From Algihabitans albus (GTDB lineage Bacteria > Pseudomonadota > Alphaproteobacteria > Kiloniellales > DSM-21159), in assembly GCF_003572205.1 (NCBI RefSeq), contig NZ_QXNY01000006.1, forward strand, positions 310,001 through 374,000: 64,000 nucleotides of DNA, given 5' to 3'. Below are positions 1 to 8,793 of this stretch, one piece after another (position 1 is the stretch's first letter; each line of letters begins with the position of its first letter). Under the pieces are notes generated by a model that was not told the origin of the DNA, did not search any database, and saw nothing but the letters and a program-made list of their open reading frames with translations. The position numbers were made by a program, and so were the translations under genes.

Positions 1-474
1 AACGGCGTTCAGGCCATCGACCTCCTGGGTCGCAAGGTCCGGCAGCAGGAGGGCGCCGCCCTGCGGGCCCTGATCGCGGAGATGCGCGCGACGGCCGAGA
101 CCGCCGCCGCGCAGCCGGGACTGGCCGAGGAAGCGGCGGGTCTGGCGGCCGCCCTGGACCTCTGGGAGACCACGACCCGGCAGATGGTCGCCGCAGCCGC
201 GCGGAAAGGCGAGCGGGCCTATCTGGCCAACGCGAGCCTCTATATGACCTTTGCCGGACAGGTGACCCTGGCTTGGATCTGGCTGTGGCAAGCCGTCCTG
301 AGTTCGCAGGCCCTGGCGGCCGCACCCGACGCGCCGACGACCGACTTCTACCGCGGCAAACTTCAAACCTGCCGCTACGTCTTTCGCTTCGAGTTGCCGA
401 AAGCTCTGGCCCTGGCCGACACCCTGGCGGCGCTGGACGCAACCTGTTTGGAGATGCAACCGGCCTGGTTCTAA
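1..474 (+). CDS. Acyl-CoA dehydrogenase, C-terminal part (DmdC-like), truncated by window start
   Basis: The frame is open from base 1 and ends at TAA 472-474, so only the last 157 residues are visible. The first residues, NGVQAIDLLGRK, followed by a long helical tail, match the C-terminus of the large acyl-CoA dehydrogenases related to 3-methylmercaptopropionyl-CoA dehydrogenase (about 590 aa), which carry an extra C-terminal domain. Such enzymes insert a 2,3-double bond into an acyl-CoA using FAD. It lies 50 bp upstream of 3-hydroxyacyl-CoA dehydrogenase and enoyl-CoA hydratase genes on the same strand, as expected for the first oxidation step of the same beta-oxidation operon. The catalytic glutamate lies outside the window, so activity cannot be judged. 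Confidence 0.8.
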   Translation, partial: NGVQAIDLLGRKVRQQEGAALRALIAEMRATAETAAAQPGLAEEAAGLAAALDLWETTTRQMVAAAARKGERAYLANASLYMTFAGQVTLAWIWLWQAVLSSQALAAAPDAPTTDFYRGKLQTCRYVFRFELPKALALADTLAALDATCLEMQPAWF

Positions 475-524
475 CCGGCACCGCCGGGTTTTGCCGTGCT
501 GGCGCAGTGGGGAAGGAGACAGTC

Positions 525-1388
525 TTGATCATCGAGCGAGTCGGCGTGATCGGCGCCGGGATGATGGGAACGGAGATCGCCTTGGTCTTCGCCTTGTCCG
601 GGGCGGATGTTCGGCTGACGGACAGCAGTCCCGAGCAGCTCGGCCGCGCCGTCGACCGCCTGACTGGACTGCTCGACAAGGCCGTCGCCCGTGGGGGCTG
701 CAGCAGCGGAGAGGCCGAGGCGACGCTGGCGCGCCTGGACACGGCTTCGCATTTGGAGGAGCAGGCCGACCGGCAGCTTTTGATCGAAGCGGTCTTCGAA
801 GACGAAGAGGTGAAAGCCGAGGTCTTGCGGCGGCTCGACGATCTGACGGATGCCGGGGCGATTCTCGCCAGCAACACCTCGTCGATCTCGATTTCGGTCT
901 TGGCAGGTCGTCTCCGGCCGGAGCGGCGGCGGCGATTTCTCGGCATGCATTTCTTCTCACCCGTCTCACGGATGAAGCTGGTCGAAGTCATACCCGGTTT
1001 TGACACCGACGAGGAGGTCGTTGCCGCGGCGATGGCTGCCTGTCGCGCTGCGGGCAAGGAGCCGATCCGGGTCAAGGACGTGGCGGGTTTCGCCGTCAAC
1101 CGCCTGCTTCACGCCTTTTGGATCGAGGCGAACCGCCTGGTCGAGGAAGGGGTCGCCAGCCCCGCCGATATCGATGCGGCCTGTAAGTTCGGCCTCGGCC
1201 ACCCTGTCGGACCCTACGAGCTGATGGATCGGGTGACCAATCACCTGACACTGCAGGTGCAGGAGATTTTGCACGAGGCCTACGGGCCGCGATTCATGCC
1301 GAGGCCGCTGCTCAAGCAAATGGTTCGGGCCGGCCGCGACGGCCGCGTGACAGGACGCGGTTGGTTCGACTACGGCGACGGCGCCTAA
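525..1388 (+). CDS. 3-hydroxyacyl-CoA dehydrogenase
   Basis: This 287-aa protein oxidises a 3-hydroxyacyl-CoA to 3-ketoacyl-CoA with NAD+. The N-terminus has the Rossmann motif GVIGAGMMG followed by an acidic residue near the end of strand 2. The catalytic histidine segment is GMHFFSPV, and VKDVAGFAVNRLL is the usual start of the C-terminal dimerisation domain. I chose TTG 525 because AAGGAG at 513-518 lies 6 nt upstream and the protein then begins right at the nucleotide-binding strand. The frame stays open further upstream, but that part overlaps the preceding gene. Length fits the short single-function (Hbd/PaaH) type. It sits between acyl-CoA dehydrogenase and enoyl-CoA hydratase genes. 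Confidence 0.9.
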   Translation: MIIERVGVIGAGMMGTEIALVFALSGADVRLTDSSPEQLGRAVDRLTGLLDKAVARGGCSSGEAEATLARLDTASHLEEQADRQLLIEAVFEDEEVKAEVLRRLDDLTDAGAILASNTSSISISVLAGRLRPERRRRFLGMHFFSPVSRMKLVEVIPGFDTDEEVVAAAMAACRAAGKEPIRVKDVAGFAVNRLLHAFWIEANRLVEEGVASPADIDAACKFGLGHPVGPYELMDRVTNHLTLQVQEILHEAYGPRFMPRPLLKQMVRAGRDGRVTGRGWFDYGDGA

Positions 1389-1425
1389 GTCCAACCGTCG
1401 TACGAATCTGAAGGAGACCTCAGCT

Positions 1426-2208
1426 ATGGCGGACGTCGTTCTCGCCGAACGGACAGACAGCCTTCTCACCATCACCCTGAATCGCCCCGACGTGCTGAAC
1501 GCCATCGATGTCGCGTTGGCCGAGGCTTTGGCGGCCGCCGTGGAGATGGCGGCGGACGATGCGGTCCGCTGCGTCGTCCTTCGCGGCAAGGGGCGCGCGT
1601 TCCTGGCCGGTGGCGATATCGGGGCGTTCCACCATGATGTCGAGCGGGCCGGCGAGGTCGCCGATGCGATCATCACGCCGTTCCATCGGGCCATCGAGGG
1701 GGTGCGCCGCCTGCCGAAGCCGGTGATCGCCGAGCTGCACGGGGCGGTCGCCGGGGCGGGTCTGAGCCTGGCTTTGGCGGCCGATCTCGCTCTTGCCGCC
1801 GAGGACACGGTCTTCACTCTTGCCTACAGCGCGATCGGGGCGTCGCCCGACGGCGGCTCGACCTATCACTTGCCGCGTATCCTTGGCCTGCGCCGGGCCT
1901 TCGAGATCGCGGCTCTCTCGGACCGCTTCGGCGCCGCCCAGGCTCTGGAGTGGGGCTTGATCAACCGCGTCGTGCCGGCCGAACGCTTGGGAGCCGAGAC
2001 CGCCGCCATGGCGGAGCGTCTCTGCGGCGGGCCGACGGCGGCCTACGGTCGTCTCAAGGCGCTTCTGGCTGCATCGACCGGAGACGGTTTGACCGATCAG
2101 CTCGACCGCGAGCGCCGCGCCTTCGTCGCGGGTGCCGCCGGAGAGGACTTCCGCGAGGGCGTCTCGGCCTTCGTGGAGAAACGTGTGCCGCGGTTTCGCG
2201 GCCGTTAA
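1426..2208 (+). CDS. Enoyl-CoA hydratase/isomerase family protein
   Basis: A 260-aa crotonase-fold protein that would hydrate a trans-2-enoyl-CoA or isomerise its double bond. The CoA-binding and oxyanion-hole segments are visible as FLAGGDIGAFH and HGAVAGAGLSLALAADL. At the usual second catalytic glutamate region the sequence reads GASPDGGSTYHLPR, with aspartate in the SPDGGS motif common in isomerase- and PaaG/FadB-like members, so hydratase versus isomerase is not settled. ATG 1426 follows AAGGAGA (1411-1417) at a good distance. It is 37 bp after the hydroxyacyl-CoA dehydrogenase gene and belongs to the same operon. Confidence 0.88.
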   Translation: MADVVLAERTDSLLTITLNRPDVLNAIDVALAEALAAAVEMAADDAVRCVVLRGKGRAFLAGGDIGAFHHDVERAGEVADAIITPFHRAIEGVRRLPKPVIAELHGAVAGAGLSLALAADLALAAEDTVFTLAYSAIGASPDGGSTYHLPRILGLRRAFEIAALSDRFGAAQALEWGLINRVVPAERLGAETAAMAERLCGGPTAAYGRLKALLAASTGDGLTDQLDRERRAFVAGAAGEDFREGVSAFVEKRVPRFRGR

Positions 2209-2331
2209 CGCGCGATCCTCCCAGGCGGACGCAGGCTGGGCGGACGGGGGGCGCTTCGGCGGCCTTTCTACGCGCTGCTGAGCCCGCTGCACTGCAGCGT
2301 ACGGTGGCCTTGACCGAGTAGGGCGGCATGC

Positions 2332-3318
2332 GTGACACTTCGTTTGTCCGACAATCGAACGAATAGCCGAGTCCGAGCCGACGCGCCTCGAAGGTGCGGT
2401 GGCGTCGGATCGCAAAAAAAGTCGGTGACCGGGAAGGCGGAGAGAGTGCGGCGCGCGGTCGATCAACGCAACGAGGCGAAGGCCGCTGACGTCGGGTCTG
2501 CCGAGATCGGGCCCGCCGTAGCCAAGACCCGCGAACCGCATTTCGCGAAACTGAAGGTTGCGCCGGCCTACCGGGTGGTCTTCGAGACGATCGAGGAGGA
2601 AATTCTCTCCGGCCGGCTGAGACCTGGAGACCGGCTCCCGTCGGAGACGGCCCTTGCCGGACAGCTCGGCGTGAACCGCTCGACGGCCCGCGAGGGTCTG
2701 CGTCTGCTGGAGCAGACCGGGCTGGTGCGCCGCGAAGGCGGCCGCCGGCTATTCGCCGCCGTGCCGCGACAGGAGGAGCTGTCGTCGCGCGCCAGCCGCG
2801 CACTGGTCCTGCAGCAGGTCACCTTCCGCGAACTCTGGGAGGTGCTGATGGTCACCGAACCGGGGGCGGCCGCGCTGGCGGCGGAGCGGATCGGGGCCGA
2901 ACAGATCCGGGCGCTGGAAGACAACCTCGCCCGCACCGTCGAGGCTGTCGAGCTGGGCCGCAGTTTCACCCAGCTCGATATCGAGTTTCACGGCATGGTG
3001 ACGGAAGCGACGGGGAATCCCGCCTGGATCTTGGCGCGCGAGCCCGCCGCCCTGCTCCTGTTCCCGGCAGCCGACCTGATGATGCCGCAACTCCCCCAGT
3101 CCGGCCACCGCCTGGTCGAGGCGCACAGCCGGGTGCTGGCCGCTCTCAAAAGCGGCGAGGCCCGCGTGGCGGAGGATTGGATGCGCAAGCACATCGTCGA
3201 CTTCAGGCGTGGCTATGAGATGGCGGGAATCAGTATCGACGTGCCGGTCGACCGGGAGGGCGCGCTGCCAGAAACCGCAAGGGCGAAAGACCCGGTAAGA
3301 GTAAGGAGCAAGGCATGA
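2332..3318 (+). CDS. FadR/GntR-family transcriptional regulator (FCD domain)
   Basis: The winged helix-turn-helix (around residues 85-145 of the longest reading) contains RPGDRLPSETALAGQLGVN and STAREGLRLLEQTGLV, diagnostic of GntR regulators. The rest is an all-helical FCD ligand domain with LDIEFHGMV and EAHSRVL, where the metal-binding Asp/His residues normally lie. FCD regulators sense carboxylic acids or acyl-CoAs and usually act as local repressors. The 3' end overlaps the thiolase start by 4 nt (ATGA), so the two are translationally coupled. The start is uncertain: GTG 2332 is the longest option, but the first 80 or so residues are low-complexity and unlike the family, so an internal start near 2424-2560 is possible. 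Confidence 0.85.
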   Translation: MTLRLSDNRTNSRVRADAPRRCGGVGSQKKSVTGKAERVRRAVDQRNEAKAADVGSAEIGPAVAKTREPHFAKLKVAPAYRVVFETIEEEILSGRLRPGDRLPSETALAGQLGVNRSTAREGLRLLEQTGLVRREGGRRLFAAVPRQEELSSRASRALVLQQVTFRELWEVLMVTEPGAAALAAERIGAEQIRALEDNLARTVEAVELGRSFTQLDIEFHGMVTEATGNPAWILAREPAALLLFPAADLMMPQLPQSGHRLVEAHSRVLAALKSGEARVAEDWMRKHIVDFRRGYEMAGISIDVPVDREGALPETARAKDPVRVRSKA

Positions 3319-4499
3319 CCGAGATTGTATTGGCCGGCGGTATGCGGACGCCCTTCGGCGACTTCGGCAAGTCTCTGCGCCACACGCCGATGACCGAACT
3401 TGGGAGTCACGCCGCCCGTGCCTGTCTGGACAAGGCCGGCCTCTCGGCCGCGAAGGTGGATCACCTGGTCTGGGGCAACGTCCTGCCGGTCGATCACGAC
3501 GGCTACTTCGCCAGCCGTGTGATTGCGCTCAAGGTCGACATGCCGGTCGAAAGCTGTGCTCTGAACGTTTCGCGCGCCTGCGGGTCGGGCACGCAGGCCA
3601 TTCTCACGGCGGCGGAACAGATCATTGCGGGACAGGGGCAGATCGCGCTGGCCGGCGGCGGCGAGAATTTCTCGCGCGGCCCCTATGCCCTGACAAGCGC
3701 CCGCTGGGGCGCCGTGCGCGGCCCGCAAGAGATACAGGATACGTTGGACTGGGCCTACCGAGACCCCTTCAGCTCGGAATTGATGGGCGAGACGGCGGAA
3801 AATCTCGCCGACGATTTCCAGTACACCCGGGACGCCATGGACGACTACGCGCTCAGCAGCCAGCAGCGTGTCGGATCGGCGATCGACTCCGGTTTCCTGG
3901 CCAAGCAGATCGCCCCGATCGAAGTGCCCGAGGGCAAGGGTCTGCGCAGCATGCAAGCGGATGAGTTTCCGCGTCCCCAGATCACATTGGAGAAACTGAA
4001 CAAGCTTCGGCCCGTGTTCCGGGACGGCGGGCGGGTGACGCCTGGGAATTCGAGCGGCGTGACCGATGGTGCGGCCTTCGTGGTGGTCGGGGACCGCGCG
4101 TCGCTCGAGCGCGAGGGTGTCGCGCCACGCGCCCGTCTGGTGGATTGGGCCATCGTCGGCGTTCCGCCGCGAATCATGGGGTGCGGCCCTGTGCCGGCCA
4201 TCGCCAAGCTGTTGGCGCGTCACGAGTTGAAGGTCGACGATATCGACTACTTCGAAATCAACGAAGCCTTCGCCGCCGTCAATCTGCATGCCGAGCACGA
4301 ACTCGGCGTGCCCCGCGCGCGGACCAACCTCTACGGCGGCGGCATCTCGATCGGGCATCCGCCGGGCGCGACGGGTGTGCGTATGATGCTGGTGGCCCTG
4401 CAGCATCTGGAAGATAGCGGCGGGCGCTTCGCGGTGATTTCCATGTGCATGGGCGCCGGACAAGGCATGGCACTGTTGGTGGAGAACATGGCGAACTGA
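3315..4499 (+). CDS. Acetyl-CoA acyltransferase (thiolase)
   Basis: A 394-aa thiolase that would cleave a 3-ketoacyl-CoA with CoA, the last beta-oxidation step. The acyl-accepting cysteine is C89 in SRACGSGTQAI. The second catalytic block is INEAFA, the histidine block is GGGISIGHPPGATG, and the C-terminal proton-shuttling cysteine is in CMGAGQGMA. Length is typical of homotetrameric degradative/biosynthetic thiolases. ATG 3315 overlaps the regulator stop codon by 4 nt, and AAGGAGCAAGG lies just upstream. Its place between the beta-oxidation genes and the ABC importer makes it the terminal enzyme of this pathway. Confidence 0.93.
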   Translation: MTEIVLAGGMRTPFGDFGKSLRHTPMTELGSHAARACLDKAGLSAAKVDHLVWGNVLPVDHDGYFASRVIALKVDMPVESCALNVSRACGSGTQAILTAAEQIIAGQGQIALAGGGENFSRGPYALTSARWGAVRGPQEIQDTLDWAYRDPFSSELMGETAENLADDFQYTRDAMDDYALSSQQRVGSAIDSGFLAKQIAPIEVPEGKGLRSMQADEFPRPQITLEKLNKLRPVFRDGGRVTPGNSSGVTDGAAFVVVGDRASLEREGVAPRARLVDWAIVGVPPRIMGCGPVPAIAKLLARHELKVDDIDYFEINEAFAAVNLHAEHELGVPRARTNLYGGGISIGHPPGATGVRMMLVALQHLEDSGGRFAVISMCMGAGQGMALLVENMAN

Positions 4500-4640
4500 G
4501 AGACCGAAACCGCCGGTGAGCGGTGGAACAGACGTCGGTGATCGGGCAAAAAAGACAGCCCGCCGGCGTCGACGGTGCGACGAAGCGGGGCAGTGGACGG
4601 CCCCGTGAATGCAACGAATAAAAGCTCGGGAGGATGTTAA

Positions 4641-5957
4641 ATGAGCAAGCAAAGACCCGCGAAGACGGCGCTGAAAAGCCTCTTGACGACCGGGGCGGCC
4701 GTGCTGGCCTTCTCCGGCCCGCTGGCCGGGATGGCGGTGGCCGAAACTTTCAAGATCGGTGTGGTGACTTTTTTGTCGGGCCAGGCGGCCGAGAGCTTCG
4801 GCGTCCCGGCGTGGGACGGTGGCAAGCTGCTGATCGACAAACTGAACGCCGGCGAAGTCCCTCCGCCCTACGATACGCCGGGCTTCGGCGGGATCGAGAT
4901 CGAACCGATCGTGATCGACGAAGCGGGCGGCGCGACGAAGCAGGTGCAGGAGTTTCGCAATCTGGTTCAACGCGAGGGAGTGGATGCGGTCGTCGGCTAT
5001 GTGAGTTCGGGGGACTGCCTTGCCGTTTCGCCGGTCGCCGACGAGCTTCAGGCCTTGACGATCCTTTACGACTGCGGAACCCCGCGTGTGTTCGAAGACG
5101 GTTCCTACGAGTACGTGTTCCGCACGGCGGCCCATGCGACGATGGATAACGTCGCGCTCGCCCGCTACCTGAAAGCCCAAGGCGTCGAGGTCGACAGCAT
5201 CGCAGGCATCAACCAGGATTACGCCTGGGGCCACGACAGCTGGCGCGATTTCACCGCCTCCATGGCCCAGATCTACCCCGACGCGACGGTCGAGGCCGAG
5301 TTGTTCCCGGCCTTCGGAGCCGGTCAGTACGGTACCGAGGTCTCCGCGCTGATGCGTCAGGGTGTAGATGTCGTGCATTCGTCTCTTTGGGGCGGCGACC
5401 TCCAGGCCCTGATCCTTCAGGCGTCGCCGCGCGGCATGTTTCAACGATCGCAAGGCGTGCTGAGTGCTGCCGATCACGTCATTCCGCCGCTTGGCAACAA
5501 CATGCCGGAGGGTCTGATCATCGGCGCGCGCGGGGCTTACGGCCTTCTGTCTCCGGACACGCCTCTGAACCGTTGGTGGTTCGAGACCTATGAGGCCGAG
5601 TACGGCGTCATCCCGGTTCAGGCACCCTATCGCATGGTGCAGGCGCTGTTCGGCCTCAAGACGGCGGTCGAGAAAGCCATGGACGCGAACGGCGGCTCCA
5701 AGCCGACGGCTGACGAGATTCGGGAGCAGCTTCGCGGGTTGGAGTGGGAGTCCCCGGGCGGCACCATCACAATGGCCCTGGGGAATGGGCATCAGGCGAT
5801 CCAGCCGACCGCCATCGGCCGCACGGTGCGCGACGGCGACGGCAACGTCGTGATCGGCGACATCCAGCGTTTCGCGGCGGAGTGCGTCAATCCGCCGGCG
5901 GATCAGAACAGCACCGACTGGATCAACGCCGGCTTTCCGGGAGCCGTCTGCGAGTGA
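4641..5957 (+). CDS. ABC transporter substrate-binding protein, branched-chain amino-acid (Liv) type
   Basis: A 438-aa periplasmic binding protein with an N-terminal Sec signal (basic start, hydrophobic stretch about residues 14-33, ending AVA-ET). The mature part has FKIGVVTFLSGQAAESFG, the typical opening strand of the LivJ/LivK (Peripla_BP_6) fold. Family relatives bind amino acids, but also aromatic and other carboxylates and amides. A ribosome site GGAGG (4629-4633) precedes ATG 4641. Being co-directional with acyl-CoA enzymes and the membrane subunits, it probably captures the acid whose CoA ester is processed by this operon. A 169-bp spacer with a strong hairpin separates it from livH. 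Confidence 0.92.
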   Translation: MSKQRPAKTALKSLLTTGAAVLAFSGPLAGMAVAETFKIGVVTFLSGQAAESFGVPAWDGGKLLIDKLNAGEVPPPYDTPGFGGIEIEPIVIDEAGGATKQVQEFRNLVQREGVDAVVGYVSSGDCLAVSPVADELQALTILYDCGTPRVFEDGSYEYVFRTAAHATMDNVALARYLKAQGVEVDSIAGINQDYAWGHDSWRDFTASMAQIYPDATVEAELFPAFGAGQYGTEVSALMRQGVDVVHSSLWGGDLQALILQASPRGMFQRSQGVLSAADHVIPPLGNNMPEGLIIGARGAYGLLSPDTPLNRWWFETYEAEYGVIPVQAPYRMVQALFGLKTAVEKAMDANGGSKPTADEIREQLRGLEWESPGGTITMALGNGHQAIQPTAIGRTVRDGDGNVVIGDIQRFAAECVNPPADQNSTDWINAGFPGAVCE

Positions 5958-6036
5958 CGCTGCGGGCCGGTGCGAACCCGGAGCGATCCCGGTGGGCAAT
6001 CCGGGTGAGCAGTCCGGCCTGAGTCTCTAAGCGGGA

Positions 6037-6074
6037 CGGCCGCCGGCGGAGCCATCCGCTCCGTCCGGCGGCCG
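6037..6074 (+). other. Intercistronic GC-rich hairpin between binding-protein and permease genes
   Basis: The left arm 6037-6050 (CGGCCGCCGGCGGA) pairs with 6060-6074 with a single bulged base, leaving a 9-nt loop. No T-run follows, so it is not a clear intrinsic terminator. Such hairpins often stabilise the upstream binding-protein message relative to the permease genes. This is an inference from its position. Confidence 0.45.
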
Positions 6075-6126
6075 CCGCGAGACGGCGTCCCGAAATCACC
6101 GAACCCAGGGAACGGGAAAGCGACCT

Positions 6127-7023
6127 ATGGACGTTCTGCTGAGCATCCTGATCGACGGGGTGATCTACGCGTCTTGGCTTTTCATCGTCGCGCTTGGCCT
6201 GACGCTCGTCTTCGGCGTTCTGCGCATGTTGAATATCGCCCACGGCAGCCTCTATGCGATCGGGGCTTACGCCGCGGCCTCGATGGTCGCCCTGTTCAAC
6301 GGCCTCGGCCTCCCGGCGCCCTTCAGTCTGCTGGCGATGCTGATCGCGGCGCTGGCCGTGGCGGTGGCGCTCGCTCCTCTGCTCGAACGCGGATTGCTGC
6401 GGCTGTTCTACGGCCGCGACGAGGTGCTGATTCTGCTCGTGACCTACGCCGTCTTTCTCATGCTCGAAGACATCAGCAAGCTGATTTGGGGCGTCAATCC
6501 CTACTTCGTGTTCGAACCGCGCCAGCTGTTCGGCAATCTCGAATTCGCCGGGCTGTACTACGTCGGCTACGACCTGCTGCTGATCGTCCTGGCGGTGGTT
6601 TGCGGTCTCGCCACCTGGTTCGGTCTCAACCGCACACGGATCGGCAAGATCGTACTCGCGGTGATTCACAATCGCGAACTCAGCGCGGCGATGGGCGTGA
6701 ACGTCGCCCGGGTCTACATGCTGGCCTTCTTCGTCGGTGTTTTCCTGGCGGCGCTCGCCGGCGCCTTCACCAGCCCCTTGATCTCGGTGCAGCCGGGCAT
6801 CAGCGTCAGCGTGATCATCCTGTCCTTCGCGGTCGTGATCATCGGCGGCCTGGGCAGCATTCCCGGCGCGGCGATCGGCGCCCTGATCGTCGGCATCGCG
6901 CGTGCCGCCGCCGTCTACCAACTGCCGGAAGCCGAGATTTTCATCATCTATCTGGTCATGGCCGTGGTGCTGATCTTCCGTCCCGAGGGTCTGTTCCAGC
7001 GCGTGCAGGCCCGGAAGGTCTAA
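6127..7023 (+). CDS. livH: Branched-chain-type ABC transporter permease LivH
   Basis: A 298-aa inner-membrane permease with about eight hydrophobic helices. The N-terminal stretch GLTLVFGVLRMLNIAHG is the characteristic LivH motif, and GGLGSIPGAAIGALIVG near the C-terminus is the conserved cytoplasmic coupling loop and last helices. It forms the translocation channel with the LivM-like protein encoded 3 nt downstream. The partner binding protein lies upstream and the ATPases downstream, so the importer is complete. ATG 6127 follows AGGGAACGGGAAAG-type purine-rich sequence. Confidence 0.93.
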   Translation: MDVLLSILIDGVIYASWLFIVALGLTLVFGVLRMLNIAHGSLYAIGAYAAASMVALFNGLGLPAPFSLLAMLIAALAVAVALAPLLERGLLRLFYGRDEVLILLVTYAVFLMLEDISKLIWGVNPYFVFEPRQLFGNLEFAGLYYVGYDLLLIVLAVVCGLATWFGLNRTRIGKIVLAVIHNRELSAAMGVNVARVYMLAFFVGVFLAALAGAFTSPLISVQPGISVSVIILSFAVVIIGGLGSIPGAAIGALIVGIARAAAVYQLPEAEIFIIYLVMAVVLIFRPEGLFQRVQARKV

Positions 7024-7026
7024 GCA

Positions 7027-8040
7027 ATGACCCATCGCAAGGCATCGCACATCGTGGCCGCCGGCCTGCTCGGCGGCGTCACTCTGTTTCTCATCGGCCT
7101 CCTGCTCCCGGACTGGCTGCTGTTCACCGCCACCAAGGCGGCCGGCTACGGTCTCGTCGCGCTCGGGATCGTCGTCCTGATGCGGGGCGGTCTGGTCTCC
7201 TTCGGGCAGGGCATGGTCTACTGCATCGGCGCCTATACCTCGGGACTGGTCGCCAGCCGACTGGGCGTCTCGGACGTCTTCCTGCTTCTCGCCATCGGCG
7301 GCGGCGCCAGTACGCTGGTCGGATTGCTGGTCGGCCCGCTGATCGCGCGCTACCGCGGTATCTTCTTCGCCATGTTGACCGTGGCGCTTTCGATGGTCTT
7401 GTACGGCATCCTGGTCAAGCAGAACGCCATCGGCGGTTCCGACGGTTTCAACGTTCCCGAGCCGACGTTCCTGGGCTGGGCGCCTGGGGTGGGCGCATCC
7501 GATCTCGCGCTCTATGGCGTGGCGGTCGTGATTGCGGCGACGGCGGCGACCTTCTGCCGTTTCTACTTCGACTCCATGCCCGGTCTCGTGGCGAAGGCCG
7601 TGCGGGAAAACGAGCTACGCGTCGAGTACCTGGGCAGTTCGGTGTTCCGCATCACCGTTCGCAACTTCGTCATCGCAGCCGGCTTCGGCGGGATCGGCGG
7701 AACCTTGAACGGCCTCGCTCTGGGGCATGTCGATCCCCTCTTCTCCTTCTGGACGACGTCTGGCGAGTTCGTCTTCATCGCTATTCTGTCGGGTCATGTC
7801 AGCGTGAGCGCCGTCTTCGTCTCCGCGCTGATTTTGGAGCTCGTGCGTTCCTTCTCGAACCGTTACTTCCCGGAGACCTGGCAGCTCCTGCTCGGCGCCT
7901 TCCTGCTCGTCGTGATCCTTTTTCTCCCGAACGGGCTGGGATCGCTTTGGGAGGAGCTGAGCAAGCGGCTTGGGCGCGGAAAACCTCCGCCGGTGCCCGA
8001 CCCGGGCGGTCTCGAGCGCAGGAAGGAGGCGGCGCCATGA
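7027..8040 (+). CDS. livM: Branched-chain-type ABC transporter permease LivM
   Basis: A 337-aa permease, the second channel subunit. It has the LivM signature region VLMRGGLVSFGQGMVYCIGA in the second helix and a conserved coupling segment AVRENELRVEYLG. The C-terminus is a charged tail after the last helix (GLGSLWEELSKRLGRG). The start lies 3 nt after livH, and the stop overlaps the next ATPase gene by 4 nt (ATGA), consistent with tight stoichiometric expression. Confidence 0.92.
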   Translation: MTHRKASHIVAAGLLGGVTLFLIGLLLPDWLLFTATKAAGYGLVALGIVVLMRGGLVSFGQGMVYCIGAYTSGLVASRLGVSDVFLLLAIGGGASTLVGLLVGPLIARYRGIFFAMLTVALSMVLYGILVKQNAIGGSDGFNVPEPTFLGWAPGVGASDLALYGVAVVIAATAATFCRFYFDSMPGLVAKAVRENELRVEYLGSSVFRITVRNFVIAAGFGGIGGTLNGLALGHVDPLFSFWTTSGEFVFIAILSGHVSVSAVFVSALILELVRSFSNRYFPETWQLLLGAFLLVVILFLPNGLGSLWEELSKRLGRGKPPPVPDPGGLERRKEAAP

Positions 8041-8789
8041 GCACGCCCGTCATCTTGCAAGCCAAGGGTCTCAACAAGAATTTCGGGGCCGTGGTTGCGG
8101 CCTCCGACATCAATGTCGAGGTCCCGACCGGCCAGCGGCTGTCCTTGATCGGCGCGAATGGAGCCGGCAAGACCACCTTCGTGAACATGGTGACCGGCTA
8201 CCTGGCTCCGGACACGGGGGACATCCTGCTGGCCGATCAGCCGATCACGGGCATGACGCCGCGCCGGATCACCCAGATGGGCGTTTGCCGGTCCTTTCAG
8301 ATTCCCCAGCTCTGCGAGGCGATGACGCCACGCGAGAACATCCTGGTCGGGGTCGGCGCCTCCGGGCCGCGCTTCTCCTTCTTCCGCCACGCGGGAGCGC
8401 AGGGTGCGAGCGAACAGGCGGCCGAGATTCTGCAGCGTTTCGAGATCGCTGCCTACGCCGACCGTCCCGTTTCCGAACTGCCGGGAGGCGTTCGCAAACT
8501 GCTCGATATCGCGATGGCCCTGGTGCGCCGTCCGAAAGTCCTGCTGCTCGACGAACCGACCAGCGGGGTGAGCTCCGAAGAGAAGTTCGGCCTGATGGAC
8601 ACCGTCATGGCGGCTGTCGAGGGCGAACCGGTCACCGTGCTCTTCGTCGAGCACGACATGGACATCGTCACGCGCTACGCCGACCGGGTGCTCGCCTTCT
8701 ATGCCGGCAAGATCATCGCCGACGATGCGCCGGACGAGGTGCTCTCGGACATCGAGGTGCAACGCTACGTCACCGGAACCGCGAGGTAG
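8037..8789 (+). CDS. livG: Branched-chain-type ABC transporter ATP-binding protein LivG
   Basis: A 250-aa ATPase. Walker A is GANGAGKT (39-46), Walker B is LLLDEP (169-174) and the switch histidine follows in VLFVEHDMD. The ABC signature is LPGGVRK (148-154) rather than LSGGQ; several LivG-like proteins of aromatic-acid importers have such replacements, so this need not mean loss of function. ATG 8037 overlaps the livM stop codon. It pairs with the LivF protein encoded 4 nt downstream. Confidence 0.93.
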   Translation: MSTPVILQAKGLNKNFGAVVAASDINVEVPTGQRLSLIGANGAGKTTFVNMVTGYLAPDTGDILLADQPITGMTPRRITQMGVCRSFQIPQLCEAMTPRENILVGVGASGPRFSFFRHAGAQGASEQAAEILQRFEIAAYADRPVSELPGGVRKLLDIAMALVRRPKVLLLDEPTSGVSSEEKFGLMDTVMAAVEGEPVTVLFVEHDMDIVTRYADRVLAFYAGKIIADDAPDEVLSDIEVQRYVTGTAR

Positions 8790-8793
8790 GGCC

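Noticed and set aside
3213-5999. A 928-codon open frame on the minus strand
   Set aside because: It lies antisense to the thiolase and substrate-binding protein genes, which carry clear family motifs; the translation is rich in Arg/His/Asp/Ala as expected for antisense of GC-rich codons.
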